Numbered from the stretch's first letter, positions 9,282 through 18,797 are shown. The stretch: 64,000 nucleotides of DNA from Acidisarcina sp. (GCA_035539175.1 DATLIY010000008.1:434001-498000), one strand, 5' to 3'. The notes: generated by a model from the sequence alone, not told the origin. Made by a program: numbers and translations.

Positions 9282-9926
9282 ATGGCATCCCTTGAGACAC
9301 GCCGCATGGTGCTAGCTGCCGCCGCAGCCTGTGAAGACAAAAAGGCCGTAGATACGCGCATCCTTGAGCTGGACCCGATAGACTCCGGGTTGACCGACTT
9401 CTTTCTCATCACCAGCGGAACCAATACGCGGCAGGTCGTCGCCATCGCCGATGAGATTGAATTCCGCCTGAAGCGGGAGTTCGGCGTCTACGCGAACTCC
9501 GTCGAAGGGCGCCGGGTGGGCGAGTGGGTGTTGCTGGATTACGTGGATTTTGTGGTCCACGTCTTCTTAACGGAGAAACGCGCCTTCTACGATATTGAGC
9601 GCCTGCGAAAGTCGGCAAAGCTCGTGGATCTGGAACAGCTGAAGGCAACGCTCAACGAAAAGGTAAAAGCTGTGCGGGAGAAGCGCCCAGCGAAGAAGGC
9701 TGCCCAAGCCGCTGCAAAGAAAGCAGCCGCGAAGAAGACAGCAGTAAAGAAAGTGGCAGCAAAGAAAGCAACTGCAGCGGTTACAAAAGAAAAGACCCCC
9801 GCGAAAAAGGCTGGAAAAGCAGCTCCTGCAAAGAGCGCAGCGCGAAAGACAGCCACAAAGAAAGCAACCGTGGCTGTAACAAAATCACCTGCGAAGAAGA
9901 AAGTCGCCTCAAAAAAGAAGGCCTAG
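9282..9926 (+). CDS. rsfS: Ribosome silencing factor RsfS with long Lys/Ala-rich C-terminal tail
   Basis: RsfS binds ribosomal protein L14 and blocks subunit joining in starvation. Residues 1 to about 117 are the complete family domain (ILELDPIDSGLTDFFLITSG, EGRRVGEWVLLDYVDFVVHVF). The remaining 95 or so residues are almost entirely Lys, Ala, Thr and Val in AAKK/AVKK/TAKK-like repeats, resembling histone-H1-like bacterial tails. Most RsfS proteins stop after the domain. The tail is in frame with no stop, and a strong hairpin follows the gene. The tail may bind nucleic acid; this is inferred from composition only. Confidence 0.93.
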   Translation: MASLETRRMVLAAAAACEDKKAVDTRILELDPIDSGLTDFFLITSGTNTRQVVAIADEIEFRLKREFGVYANSVEGRRVGEWVLLDYVDFVVHVFLTEKRAFYDIERLRKSAKLVDLEQLKATLNEKVKAVREKRPAKKAAQAAAKKAAAKKTAVKKVAAKKATAAVTKEKTPAKKAGKAAPAKSAARKTATKKATVAVTKSPAKKKVASKKKA

Positions 9927-9988
9927 ACTGGAGGCGTGAGGATCGCTCTGCGCATCGCAGATCTCTCCACAACTCTCCCAGCAAACAA

Positions 9989-10020
9989 CAGAAAGGGCGC
10001 TCTCACGAGCGCCCTTTCTG
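9989..10020. terminator. Bidirectional intrinsic terminator between rsfS and a TonB receptor
   Basis: A perfect 14-bp stem (CAGAAAGGGCGCTC / GAGCGCCCTTTCTG) with a TCAC loop lies between two convergent genes, so it can serve both. There is little U-tract beyond the stem. Confidence 0.85.
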
Positions 10021-10047
10021 CGTTGTGCTGGCTTCGCGGCTCCGAAG

Positions 10048-13000
10048 TTAGAAGTTCAACTTCAAAGCGAATTGACCAAAGCGGCGCTCGTCGTTCGCAC
10101 CACTGTTGTTCCCGATACCACCCTTGGAGCCGATGATCTGGGGTTGTCCAGTGACTGGATCGACGGTGCTGCTTGCATCGTTCAGGGCCTCTTGCAGGTA
10201 GAGGTTGTGATGATTGAGGAGATTGAATCCCTCCGCACGGAACTCAAGATTGACGCTCTCATGAATGGGAAATGTCTTGCTGAGAGACATATCAAAATTC
10301 CAGCCTCCGGGTCCGCGGAAAGCATTACGTGACGTCATAGTGGCAGGCCACGGTCCCCAATCGGAGATTCCCAGCAGGGCATCATTTCCCCACGAGTTGG
10401 CAAGAGGCAGCACACCGAGGACATAGGTGTTCGTTCCACCGCCGTTTTGCCCGTGCGGAATGGACTTGAACGTATGCTGCGGCACAACACCTGCCGCCGG
10501 AGTATAGCGTGCGACATTGTAACCGCTGGCGTTGTTGGTGGAGTCGTAGTAGGTAAACGGCGTACCACTGTGTACCTGGTAGATACCAGTTACCTGCCAT
10601 CCTCCAACGACGTAGGTCGCCAAACCGTGATTCTTATAGGCCGGGGTCTGATAGATCGGGGCCAGAACGAAGCGATGACGGATATCGAGATCGCCGTTGC
10701 CACGGTCCATAGCGGGATTGAATGGATCTGTATATCCGAGGCTGAAAGCATTATTCGTCTCGGAGAAGGTGGTACTCAGATCGTCAATCTGGTGGGCAAA
10801 TGTATAGTTGGCAGTCACCCCGAGTCCTGTGTGGCGAATGTTGGAGCTTTGGAACTGCACATTCGCGGCATGGTAGTAGGAGTCTCCACCTGCTCCACGG
10901 TTATTGATGTTCGAAAACTGGGGATCCAGGCGGGTAAGGGCCTTCTTCTGGGTAGCGGGGTCTAAGACGGGGTCGCCCAGCAGAACATTGCCACTGCCCA
11001 CTCCATTGATGTTCTTGATGTCGTAGAGGTGAATTCCACGCGACGCGGCATACTGAACGGAGAGGACCATTCCAGTTCCCAACTCGTGGTCGATCGCAGC
11101 GCTGTAGAACTGAGTCTGGGCGGTGCGGATGTTCTGGTCAACGTTACGAAGACTGGTTGGCGGCAACGGGACACTGCCATTGGCACCACCCAGAGGGCCT
11201 GCGTTTGAACTTGTAACCCTCTGTTTGTCGTTCAGAACGATGACAGCATAGTTCGGAGGATTCTGAATCACATTAAAGGTGACGTTTCCGAAGTTGCGCT
11301 CATAGCTGATACCATAGCCGGCTCGGAGAGAGGTTCTCCCGTTGCCGAACACATCATAGGCAAGGCCGATACGCGGAGAGACGGTTCCATACTGCGGATT
11401 CCACAACGATTTAATCGGGCTGTTCGGTGTCGTATAGACATGCCCGTTGCGGATGTTCTGTGCAGTAAGGGTGTTATTGCCATAGTAGAAGTTGGAATCC
11501 AGATTTTTCTTGTTGTTGTGCTGGACACCGTAATATTCGTAGCGGACACCGTAGTTGACCGTGAGACGCGGCGTAGCCTTCCAGGCATCCTGGGCATAGA
11601 CAGCCCAGTCATGGAAGCGGTCGCTGCGCGCGAAGGAGGGAGATGTTGCCGGAAGCGTGATCTCGCAGGCAGGCGTGGTAATGAGAGCCTTCGTGTATGG
11701 ATTTCTCACACATGGCAACGCGCCTGCAGGATTGACCGCGGCCTGGAACTGGAAGAGATCACCGCTTGCCAGGTTCTTAATGCCCTGGGCTCTATTGTTC
11801 CCCAGCTGCTCGTTTGCCTGCGCATAAGCACCGTAGGCGCTATTGTCCTGAATATAGATAATTTGCGCCCCTACCTGCACAGCATGTTTGCCCTTGATGA
11901 AGCTCAGGTCCTCGTTGACCTGGACCGTGTTCTGCGGACCGCCGAATGGAAGCCCCCCGTTTGCCGGATTCGTGTCGTAGAAGCCGGGAAGCTGGATGGG
12001 ATACGACGTACCAGGCACCTGTGCGTTGGACGAGAGAAATAGTGTCGGCACATTCTGGAGCTTATTGTCGTAGCCAAGAGCCGTGTTAAAGCGGCTGAAG
12101 CTGGCTTTCGTGTTGGCTGTAAAGTACGGCGTGAACAGGTGCGAGAGGTTGAGCAGGTAGGCCTGATTGCTGAGATTCTGCCCAACGTTGTACTGGGTAT
12201 AGGGCGACGCAAACTGGCTGCCACTCAGGTCAACTTCGTGGTAGTCGACATAACGGAAGAATACCTGCGTCTTATCGGAGAGGCTGTAGTCTACGCGGCC
12301 CACAACGTTGTACGTATTCTGCGGAACACTGCCGCCAGCATTCTGGGGCGAGGTAAAGGGTACGGCGCCAAAAACGGGCGTTCCGTCGGGAATGCCGTCG
12401 ATGTGGCCGATTGGGCAACCCGATGCACAGGAGCTATAGGTGCTGGAGAAGGTGAAGTTCTTTGATCCCGCATACTTCTGGAAATAGTCCTGAACATTGG
12501 GGGCGGCCAACGCGAGGAACTGGGGCGTCGGAACTCCGCTGGCGCCAACCGCCGCGCTGCGGACGCGAGTCCACTCTGTGCTGGCGAAGAAAAAGAGCTT
12601 GTTCCGCACGACCGGGCCACCCACCGCAAAACCAAACTGGTTGCGCGTGTACTGACCTTTCTTCAAACCCGACTGCGCGTTGGTCACCGTGTTCGCCGTA
12701 TATGCGGACAACCGGTTAAACTCCCACGCATCTCCATGGAACGCATTGCTGCCGCTGCGGGTAGAAACGTTCACAATACCGCCGGAAGCGCGACCGTACT
12801 GGGGCTCGAAGTTGCTGGTGATAAGGCGGAACTCTTGAACCGCATCCATCGGAACGAAGATTCCGATCGAATCTCCAAATACGCTAACGTTCTCAACGCC
12901 ATCCAGAAGAATTTCCGTCCCCGAAGAGCGTGCTCCATTGATGTTGAAGCCTGCGCCACGCGTGGTTGCATTCTGCGTATTGCCGTTCGCACGCGAGTCA

Positions 13001-13557
13001 CCGCTCGTGGAACTATCGCCTGCAGAAATATTCCCTGAGAGGGCGACGAAATCATAGGGGTTGCGCGTAAGGCTTGGCAGTTGAGAAATCTGCTTTTGAT
13101 CGACGACCTGGGAGAGCTCCTGAGTCTGCGTGTTGACCTGGGCGCCGCCCTCAGCAACAACCTCAACTTGGGTAGTAGTACCGCTCACCGAAAGCTTCGC
13201 GTCGACCGTGACTCTGCTTCCGACCGTGACCTGCGCCCGGACGGTATAGGGCTGGAAGTTGGAGGTTTGGATTGTGACCTGGTAGGTGGATGGCTGCAGA
13301 CCGGTGACCAGATAGACGCCGGTGCTGGAGGTGGTTGTGGTGCGGACCGCATCAGTGCTCAAATTGGTGATGTTTACGGTGGCACCGGGGATAACCGCGC
13401 CGGACGAGTCCGACACTGTTCCAGAAATCTGTCCTGTCTCCTGCTGCGCGAGGGAAAGTCCAAGCGCCACAAAAGCGAATACAACGAGTCCCGTCAAAGA
13501 GCGAATTCCACGACGAATATCTGGGAAGTACATTGCTACATTCTCAGTAAACCCCAT
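10048..13557 (-). CDS. Giant Oar-like TonB-dependent receptor with carboxypeptidase-regulatory domain
   Basis: An outer-membrane protein of about 1,170 residues of the class abundant in Acidobacteriota. In order it has a signal peptide (hydrophobic GLVVFAFVALGLSLAQQ), a carboxypeptidase-regulatory-like domain (GQISGTVSDSSGAVIPGATV, then VTGLQPSTYQVTI), a plug (LLDGVENVSVFG; PQYGRASGGIVNVSTRSG), and a long barrel ending RRFGQFALKLNF with a terminal aromatic. Start: ATG 13557 has GAAAGG 7 nt upstream. An in-frame ATG at 13629 has an equally good site because the initiation region is duplicated (see findings). Further in-frame codons back to 13755 look non-coding. The substrate is unknown, likely an oligosaccharide or complex ligand. 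It runs co-directionally with a second receptor of the same class. Confidence 0.92.
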   Translation of the reverse strand: MGFTENVAMYFPDIRRGIRSLTGLVVFAFVALGLSLAQQETGQISGTVSDSSGAVIPGATVNITNLSTDAVRTTTTSSTGVYLVTGLQPSTYQVTIQTSNFQPYTVRAQVTVGSRVTVDAKLSVSGTTTQVEVVAEGGAQVNTQTQELSQVVDQKQISQLPSLTRNPYDFVALSGNISAGDSSTSGDSRANGNTQNATTRGAGFNINGARSSGTEILLDGVENVSVFGDSIGIFVPMDAVQEFRLITSNFEPQYGRASGGIVNVSTRSGSNAFHGDAWEFNRLSAYTANTVTNAQSGLKKGQYTRNQFGFAVGGPVVRNKLFFFASTEWTRVRSAAVGASGVPTPQFLALAAPNVQDYFQKYAGSKNFTFSSTYSSCASGCPIGHIDGIPDGTPVFGAVPFTSPQNAGGSVPQNTYNVVGRVDYSLSDKTQVFFRYVDYHEVDLSGSQFASPYTQYNVGQNLSNQAYLLNLSHLFTPYFTANTKASFSRFNTALGYDNKLQNVPTLFLSSNAQVPGTSYPIQLPGFYDTNPANGGLPFGGPQNTVQVNEDLSFIKGKHAVQVGAQIIYIQDNSAYGAYAQANEQLGNNRAQGIKNLASGDLFQFQAAVNPAGALPCVRNPYTKALITTPACEITLPATSPSFARSDRFHDWAVYAQDAWKATPRLTVNYGVRYEYYGVQHNNKKNLDSNFYYGNNTLTAQNIRNGHVYTTPNSPIKSLWNPQYGTVSPRIGLAYDVFGNGRTSLRAGYGISYERNFGNVTFNVIQNPPNYAVIVLNDKQRVTSSNAGPLGGANGSVPLPPTSLRNVDQNIRTAQTQFYSAAIDHELGTGMVLSVQYAASRGIHLYDIKNINGVGSGNVLLGDPVLDPATQKKALTRLDPQFSNINNRGAGGDSYYHAANVQFQSSNIRHTGLGVTANYTFAHQIDDLSTTFSETNNAFSLGYTDPFNPAMDRGNGDLDIRHRFVLAPIYQTPAYKNHGLATYVVGGWQVTGIYQVHSGTPFTYYDSTNNASGYNVARYTPAAGVVPQHTFKSIPHGQNGGGTNTYVLGVLPLANSWGNDALLGISDWGPWPATMTSRNAFRGPGGWNFDMSLSKTFPIHESVNLEFRAEGFNLLNHHNLYLQEALNDASSTVDPVTGQPQIIGSKGGIGNNSGANDERRFGQFALKLNF

Positions 13558-13733
13558 GTTGTACCCTTTCCTCTCGGCTTGTCCCACTAGCCCCGAGACA
13601 CCACTCTGCTTTTTTTTGGCAAAACCCATTTTCAACCTTTCCTCTTGGCTGGCAGGTCGAGAAGCAAAAAGGAAGCGAATGAAGCACCCTGCAAAGAGAC
13701 CACTCTGCCCCCAGCACTGGAGTATGCCCAGAT

Positions 13734-13747
13734 TGAATTGCAATTCA
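13734..13747. promoter_or_regulatory. 14-bp perfect palindrome, operator-like
   Basis: TGAATTGCAATTCA reads the same on both strands. It lies about 180 bp upstream of the receptor start at 13557, where a promoter-proximal operator could sit. The binding protein is unknown. Confidence 0.4.
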
Positions 13748-14020
13748 CGCGCCAAAGAGGACTGGAGTACGCATGGGAATGCAACCTATTGATAAGATTG
13801 GGGTAACTGAGAATTAACCCAATTAATACTCGCTGTTTACATGGGGACAATAATATGAAAATCCATAACATTCCAAAAAGAGAATATGGAAAGTGCCAGC
13901 CGTCACAGAATCTCCCGGATTTGGAGATTAGCCTTCACCGGGGCTTTGCACACCTGAGCGAGAGGTGGCCAAGCCAAAAAATTGGTTGGACGATGGACGG
14001 GGATAAGAAATGAATTAGAT

Positions 14021-14060
14021 ACGCCAAAAAGAGGCGGCCAGTTGGCCGCCCCTTTGGCGT
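14021..14060 (-). terminator. Intrinsic terminator after TonB receptor
   Basis: Two nested stems: ACGCCAAA (14021-14028) with TTTGGCGT (14053-14060), and GGCGGCC (14033-14039) with GGCCGCC (14044-14050), around an AGTT loop. It lies about 60 bp past the stop of the receptor ending at 14118. On the minus strand the 3' side contains TCTTTTT. Confidence 0.8.
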
Positions 14061-14117
14061 TTGAAACTATCCAGTATCTCCGTCGCATTGGGAGGAGGCG
14101 TCGTCAGCAGCACCGGC

Positions 14118-17100
14118 CTAGAACGTGACCTTGCCCCCCAGCTGGAAGGTGCGCTTATTGGAGGTGTTGTATGCAGTCGACCCGAAAGAGCTGCCTGCAT
14201 CCTCAATATAGGAATCGGGAGTTCCGAGGAATTCGTGGTTGATGACGTTGAAGCCATTCAGGTAAAGAAGCAGCGCGACCCCCTCCCGCAGCTTCGTCGT
14301 CTTCACGATGGCAGCATCGAGATTGTTATACGCCTGCCCTCGAACCGTGTTTCGTCCCACGCCAGGGTAGGGGTTCCCCACCAGGTTTGCGTAAGCCTGG
14401 TTGTTCCAAAGCCAGCGAACGTTGCCGGGTGAGGTGGGCTGGTTGAGATTGCCGTTTTGATCCGTCACGCCGTATGCGTAGTACCCGGTGCCGGCTGTGG
14501 TGAAGTTCTTCCCGGGATCGACCACGTAGATACCGACGGTGCCAATGGGGGCCTTGGGATTCGCGGACACGGGGCGGCAAACGTCATTCCCGATGCGTGC
14601 ACCATTGAACTTGGGGTCGCAATAGCTCGTTGAGTTCAGCGCACTGCGGTCCCCGATAGCCGCGGAATAGAACTGGAATGGGCTCCAGGGTTGACCGCCG
14701 TTGTAGTCATACGCAGTGCTGACGGTGTAGCCGCCAAGGAGTTTGCCGATCCATCCGCCCTGATTCTTATAGAAAGGCAGCTCGTACACCGCGGCGACAG
14801 AGGCTACATGGGGGAACGAAATGGCTGCGACGCCGCGCTCCGCAGTATTTGTGTCCAGGGGATTCTGGGCATACGCAATCGCGTCAGCCCCCCCGCCGTT
14901 GCTATAGGCCTCATCGGCATTGTTGATTGCGCGACTGTAGGTATAACTCGTCGTTGTGGTGAGGCCGTGGAACGAGCGCGTCTTCAACTGGAGCTGGAGT
15001 GCGTTGTAGTTATTGAAAGCAGTATTGGCGCGAGTAATCACGTTGCCCTGGCCGCAATGCAGGCGGCCATCATCGAATCCGCCCGACTGGCAGAGCGAAC
15101 TTGCCGCGATGCGCTGCGGGAAAGCGGTCGCGATATCCAATAGATAAGGATTGCCGTTGAGCGATTGGAAGTTCCCCACCGTATGGCTTCCTACATAGCT
15201 GGCGGAGAGGACACCCGCATTCCTTATGCCATATTCCACTCCCAGCAGATAGCTCTCGGTATAAGGATTCTTAAAGGTAGTGGTGTTGTTGGTCAGGCTG
15301 CGCGTGTTTGGATTGACGCCTCTCGGCAAGAGCGGCAAATTTAAGGCGCGCACGGCCGCACCCGATGTTCCGCTGGCAGGGAGACACTGGACCGATCCGC
15401 CATTGCATGTGATGGTGCCGGAGTTAATGACGGGAGCCGCGGTGGCTGAATTCAGAAACATGTTGTAGAAGGAGGGATCGAAGTTGATGCCAAACCCTCC
15501 GCGAACCACAAGATTCTTTACGCTGCCAGGATTGAAGGCAAAGCCGATTCTCGGCTGGAAATTCTTATAGTTCTGGTTGGTGAGCGGGTAGACGCGCTGC
15601 GCCAGCGGGAGCGTCGTCTCCCAGAAGGGATTGGAGCCGGTCTCCCGCTTCACCGTTTCGTCGTGCAGCAAGTTGACAGCCTGCTTGAAGAATTCCCAGC
15701 GCACTCCGAGATTCAGCGTCAGATAGGACGCGATGCGGTAATCGTCCTGAAGGTATAACGAGTAATCCGGCTCCGTGAATGGAATGACAGGATTGCCATC
15801 GCCCATGCTGAGCCTCCCCACTCCCTGCAGAAAGCTACTAAACGAGCCGAAGCTGTAACTGCCGTTGTAGTTGGGGAGAAAGACGTTCGGTGAGTTCTGA
15901 TAGGTGAAGTCGCCACCGAAGCTGATGGTCTGCTTTCCATGCAGCCAACTGGCATTGTCCTGCACCTGGGTCACCTTGACCGTACGTCCTTGGGGGAAAG
16001 AGGCGCTGTAGCCGAAGCGGGCATACCCTCCCGAGATAGCCACCGAGGCGGTACATGCCGTCAGGTTTGTCGAGACGCAATGTGCCAGAGATCCACCCTG
16101 AAAATGGACCTTGCTCTGCTGGAAGCTATAGCGGATTTGATTCGACCAGGAAGCATTGAAGGAGTGAGTCCAGTCGGCTCCGATGGAATGCGTGATCGCG
16201 GGAACATCATAGAAGGCGCCGGTCGCAATGCTGGCAGCAGTACCGTTATTCGTATTGATCTGATTCTGATACATGTACCGCGCGAAGAGATGATCTCTCT
16301 CGCTCGGCTGCCAATCGAGGCGGCCCAGTTCCTCCTCATCGTTGTACTCGGAGACAACGAAGCGCTGGACGGCGGCAAATTCGACATTCGTATCGCTGAC
16401 GCCACCGGGCCCCACAACGGTCTTGATCACCTGGGTGCCAGATACCGGTATCGGGTTCCCGGCCTTTACAGCATAGGGCCCAGCCAGGCTCAACGCCGCC
16501 ACGGCCGGAGCATTGGGAAACTTTGCCTGTAGCTCCGCAAGGCCGGCAGGCGTGGGTGTCAGGGTCGAACCCGACGACGAGGGCGAAGCGCCATTCCGGG
16601 TCCTCTCCCAGTTTGTACCGCCGAAAAACCACAACTTGTTCTTGAGTATGGGGCCGCCGAAGGTACCGCCGTAGCGATTGTCCACGGTGCGGGGCACGAC
16701 AGGAACCGAACAGCCGACAGCAGATGCATTTTGGCCCGGCAGGCAATAGCCGAAGAGCGGGCTCTTCTGGTCGTTGCTGAGCGAGCTCAGAAACGAACCG
16801 GTGTAGTACTCGAAGCCGCTTCCGTGGAACGCGTTGGTTCCGTTCTTCGTTACGTAATTCACGATCGCGCCCATGTTGCGGCCATATTGCGCGTTCAGAT
16901 TACTGGAGATGATCTGCACTTCCTTGATAGCGTCCTGGTTGCCGAAGAAGAACTGCGAGCCACCGACCGAATTGTCGTTATTGGACTGTCCATCAATCTC
17001 AAAATTGTTTGAGCGGGAGCGCTGGCCATTGACCGAATAGTCGTCGCCATTGGAGTTCGAAAAAGACAGGTCATGGGCTTTCACAACGCCCGGGATGAAC

Positions 17101-17597
17101 TCCATAACATTGTCCAACAGCCCGTTGAGCGGCAGGGTTGGCAGTTCCACGGTGCCAAAGGAGGATTGCACCTGAGCCTGCTGCGTCTCCAGGATCGCTG
17201 CTGCTTCATCGGATACCTGGACCGTGGTAGCGGCGCTCCCTATAGAAAGAACTTCGTTGCCGAGAGAGACCAGGCCGCCCGCGGTAACCGTGACATTCTC
17301 CATGTGCAACGGATTGAAGGAGGCCGCGGTAATGGTGATGCTATAGGTGCCGCTGGGTAGATTGCGCAGCGAAAATACGCCTTGTTCGGCCGATTTCGTT
17401 TGAAATCTTCCGCCGGTCGCTTGATCGATCGCAACGACCTCCGCGTTTGACACGACCGCATTTTGCTGGTCTGTCACGGTCCCGTTCACGGTACCGGTCG
17501 TGATCCCCTGAGCGTTCAGTTGCCTCCCACTCAAGAAGAGCGCAGATGCGAGCAGCAACGTGGCGACGAAGATTCCAATGCAGCGACGTGAATTCAC
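14118..17597 (-). CDS. Giant Oar-like TonB-dependent receptor with carboxypeptidase-regulatory domain
   Basis: A 1,159-residue outer-membrane receptor. It has a signal peptide (IGIFVATLLLASALFLSG, then LNAQG), a regulatory-like domain (TTGTVNGTVTDQQNAVVSNAEV, FSLRNLPSGTYSITI), a plug (DGQSNNDNSVGG; NAQYGRNMGAIVNYVTKNG) and a barrel finishing KRTFQLGGKVTF with a C-terminal Phe. The GTG start has AAGGA 7 nt upstream. It is same-strand with the receptor at 10048-13557, but a terminator and a long gap separate them, so they are probably independent units. No SusD-like partner is present, as expected outside Bacteroidota. Confidence 0.92.
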   Translation of the reverse strand: MNSRRCIGIFVATLLLASALFLSGRQLNAQGITTGTVNGTVTDQQNAVVSNAEVVAIDQATGGRFQTKSAEQGVFSLRNLPSGTYSITITAASFNPLHMENVTVTAGGLVSLGNEVLSIGSAATTVQVSDEAAAILETQQAQVQSSFGTVELPTLPLNGLLDNVMEFIPGVVKAHDLSFSNSNGDDYSVNGQRSRSNNFEIDGQSNNDNSVGGSQFFFGNQDAIKEVQIISSNLNAQYGRNMGAIVNYVTKNGTNAFHGSGFEYYTGSFLSSLSNDQKSPLFGYCLPGQNASAVGCSVPVVPRTVDNRYGGTFGGPILKNKLWFFGGTNWERTRNGASPSSSGSTLTPTPAGLAELQAKFPNAPAVAALSLAGPYAVKAGNPIPVSGTQVIKTVVGPGGVSDTNVEFAAVQRFVVSEYNDEEELGRLDWQPSERDHLFARYMYQNQINTNNGTAASIATGAFYDVPAITHSIGADWTHSFNASWSNQIRYSFQQSKVHFQGGSLAHCVSTNLTACTASVAISGGYARFGYSASFPQGRTVKVTQVQDNASWLHGKQTISFGGDFTYQNSPNVFLPNYNGSYSFGSFSSFLQGVGRLSMGDGNPVIPFTEPDYSLYLQDDYRIASYLTLNLGVRWEFFKQAVNLLHDETVKRETGSNPFWETTLPLAQRVYPLTNQNYKNFQPRIGFAFNPGSVKNLVVRGGFGINFDPSFYNMFLNSATAAPVINSGTITCNGGSVQCLPASGTSGAAVRALNLPLLPRGVNPNTRSLTNNTTTFKNPYTESYLLGVEYGIRNAGVLSASYVGSHTVGNFQSLNGNPYLLDIATAFPQRIAASSLCQSGGFDDGRLHCGQGNVITRANTAFNNYNALQLQLKTRSFHGLTTTTSYTYSRAINNADEAYSNGGGADAIAYAQNPLDTNTAERGVAAISFPHVASVAAVYELPFYKNQGGWIGKLLGGYTVSTAYDYNGGQPWSPFQFYSAAIGDRSALNSTSYCDPKFNGARIGNDVCRPVSANPKAPIGTVGIYVVDPGKNFTTAGTGYYAYGVTDQNGNLNQPTSPGNVRWLWNNQAYANLVGNPYPGVGRNTVRGQAYNNLDAAIVKTTKLREGVALLLYLNGFNVINHEFLGTPDSYIEDAGSSFGSTAYNTSNKRTFQLGGKVTF

Positions 17598-17599
17598 GT
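17586..17599. promoter_or_regulatory. 14-bp perfect palindrome across the receptor start codon
   Basis: ACGTGAATTCACGT spans the GTG start of the receptor gene. It could be an operator or could form a weak hairpin at the ribosome site. Its core TGAATTCA resembles the palindrome upstream of the neighbouring receptor (13734-13747). Confidence 0.35.
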
Positions 17600-17741
17600 G
17601 TAATCCTTCTGGGGGTAATAAACCAGATAATTTGCTGATGCAGTGATGATGATACTGTATGGCTCAGCAATCGTTAGAGTTGCTGATAATGTTCCTGCTT
17701 CTTATTCCGCTCCTGATTCTTTGTCCGCTACACTCCAAGCT

Positions 17742-18188
17742 GTGAAAATCCATATCGTCTCAATTGCCAACCGCACGCGGAGCGATGCCTTCGATGCGCT
17801 GACCAGGATCTATCTAGAGCGGTTGGTTCCGTATACGAAGGTTGAAGCGGCGGCGTTCCGCAATGAGCAGGCTTTTTTCGAGTGGGTGGAGCGGCAGCGG
17901 TCCAGAACCCCTCCCTTTCTTGCGTTGCTCGACAGCCGAGGGCGGCAAAATTCCTCGGAGCAGTTTGCCGAGTGGCTTGGCCGGCAGCGGGATTCCGGGA
18001 TCCAGACGCTGGTGCTTGCTATCGGACCGGCGGACGGTTGGACGCAGGAGGCGCGGGCGAAGGCGGATGCGCTGCTTTCTCTGGGGGTGATGACCCTTCC
18101 GCATGAACTCGTTCGCGTCGTACTGGCCGAACAACTCTATCGTGCATTTACAATTCTCGCGGGGCATCCGTACCACAGCGGGCACTAG
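17742..18188 (+). CDS. rlmH: 23S rRNA (pseudouridine1915-N3)-methyltransferase
   Basis: RlmH is a SPOUT-fold enzyme that methylates pseudouridine 1915 in helix 69 of 23S rRNA. The product of about 148 residues starts VKIHIVSIANRT (GTG). It contains LALLDSRGRQNSSEQFAEWL and the SPOUT knot region VLAIGPADGW, and ends MTLPHELVRVVLAEQLYRAFTILAGHPYHSGH, the highly conserved RlmH tail. The frame is open back to 17643, but that part lies in the divergent promoter region and matches nothing in the family. cobO follows 31 bp downstream. Confidence 0.94.
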   Translation: MKIHIVSIANRTRSDAFDALTRIYLERLVPYTKVEAAAFRNEQAFFEWVERQRSRTPPFLALLDSRGRQNSSEQFAEWLGRQRDSGIQTLVLAIGPADGWTQEARAKADALLSLGVMTLPHELVRVVLAEQLYRAFTILAGHPYHSGH

Positions 18189-18219
18189 CCGGGCGATCCC
18201 CGGCGGAAGGGCTAAAGAG

Positions 18220-18768
18220 ATGGCGGGAGCGCCGGCAGAGTCAAGGAAGGGCCTGATCCTGATCAACACCGGGCCGGGCAAGGGCAAGACAACCGCCGCC
18301 ATGGGGACAGCCCTGCGCGCGGTGGGAAACGGAATGCGTGTCCTGATGCTGCAATTCCTCAAGGGCTCGTGGCATTACGGCGAGTTGGAGGCAGTGAAGG
18401 CCTTTGGCGACAACTTCGTCCTGAAGCAGATGGGACGCGGCTTCGTGAAGATTGGCGGCGCAGAGACCGATCCTGAGGATGTTCGCCTGGTGGAGCAGGC
18501 TTGGGAAGAGGCCCGGCGCGCGATTCTTTCCGGCGAGTGGGACATGGTGGTGCTGGACGAGATCAACTATGCCATCGGCTACGGCATGCTGGATCCGGCC
18601 AAGGTCGTAGAGACCTTAAAACAACGGCCGGAGATGGTACACGTTATCCTGACGGGGCGGAACGCGCATCCCTCCCTGGTGGAGATTGCGGATACGGTAA
18701 CCGAGATGCGCCAGGTAAAGCACGCGTACGAGAGCGGGATTCTTGCTCAGCGCGGCATTGAATACTGA
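18220..18768 (+). CDS. cobO: Cob(I)yrinic acid a,c-diamide adenosyltransferase
   Basis: The enzyme adenosylates reduced corrinoids with ATP to make adenosylcobalamin-type cofactors. The 182-residue product has the P-loop INTGPGKGKTTAAMG near the N-terminus, then LMLQFLKGSWHYGEL, a Walker-B-like MVVLDEINYAIGYG, and VILTGRNAHPSLVEIADTVTEM, as in the CobO/BtuR family. The ATG at 18220 (GGAAGG upstream) was chosen over the longer frame starting at 18103, which would overlap rlmH. No other cobalamin genes lie in the window, so this may serve salvage. Confidence 0.92.
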   Translation: MAGAPAESRKGLILINTGPGKGKTTAAMGTALRAVGNGMRVLMLQFLKGSWHYGELEAVKAFGDNFVLKQMGRGFVKIGGAETDPEDVRLVEQAWEEARRAILSGEWDMVVLDEINYAIGYGMLDPAKVVETLKQRPEMVHVILTGRNAHPSLVEIADTVTEMRQVKHAYESGILAQRGIEY

Positions 18769-18797
18769 GCGCTGGCACAGGCTACGAAAGGGAGAGA

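Larger units (their letters stand above)
13558..14117. other. Intergenic region between two giant TonB receptors
   Basis: About 560 bp without a supported gene apart from a possible N-terminal extension of the downstream receptor. It holds the terminator of the upstream receptor (14021-14060), an AT-richer stretch at about 13790-13880 that probably includes the promoter of the downstream receptor, a palindrome at 13734-13747, and a duplicated start region at 13546-13650. Confidence 0.6.
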
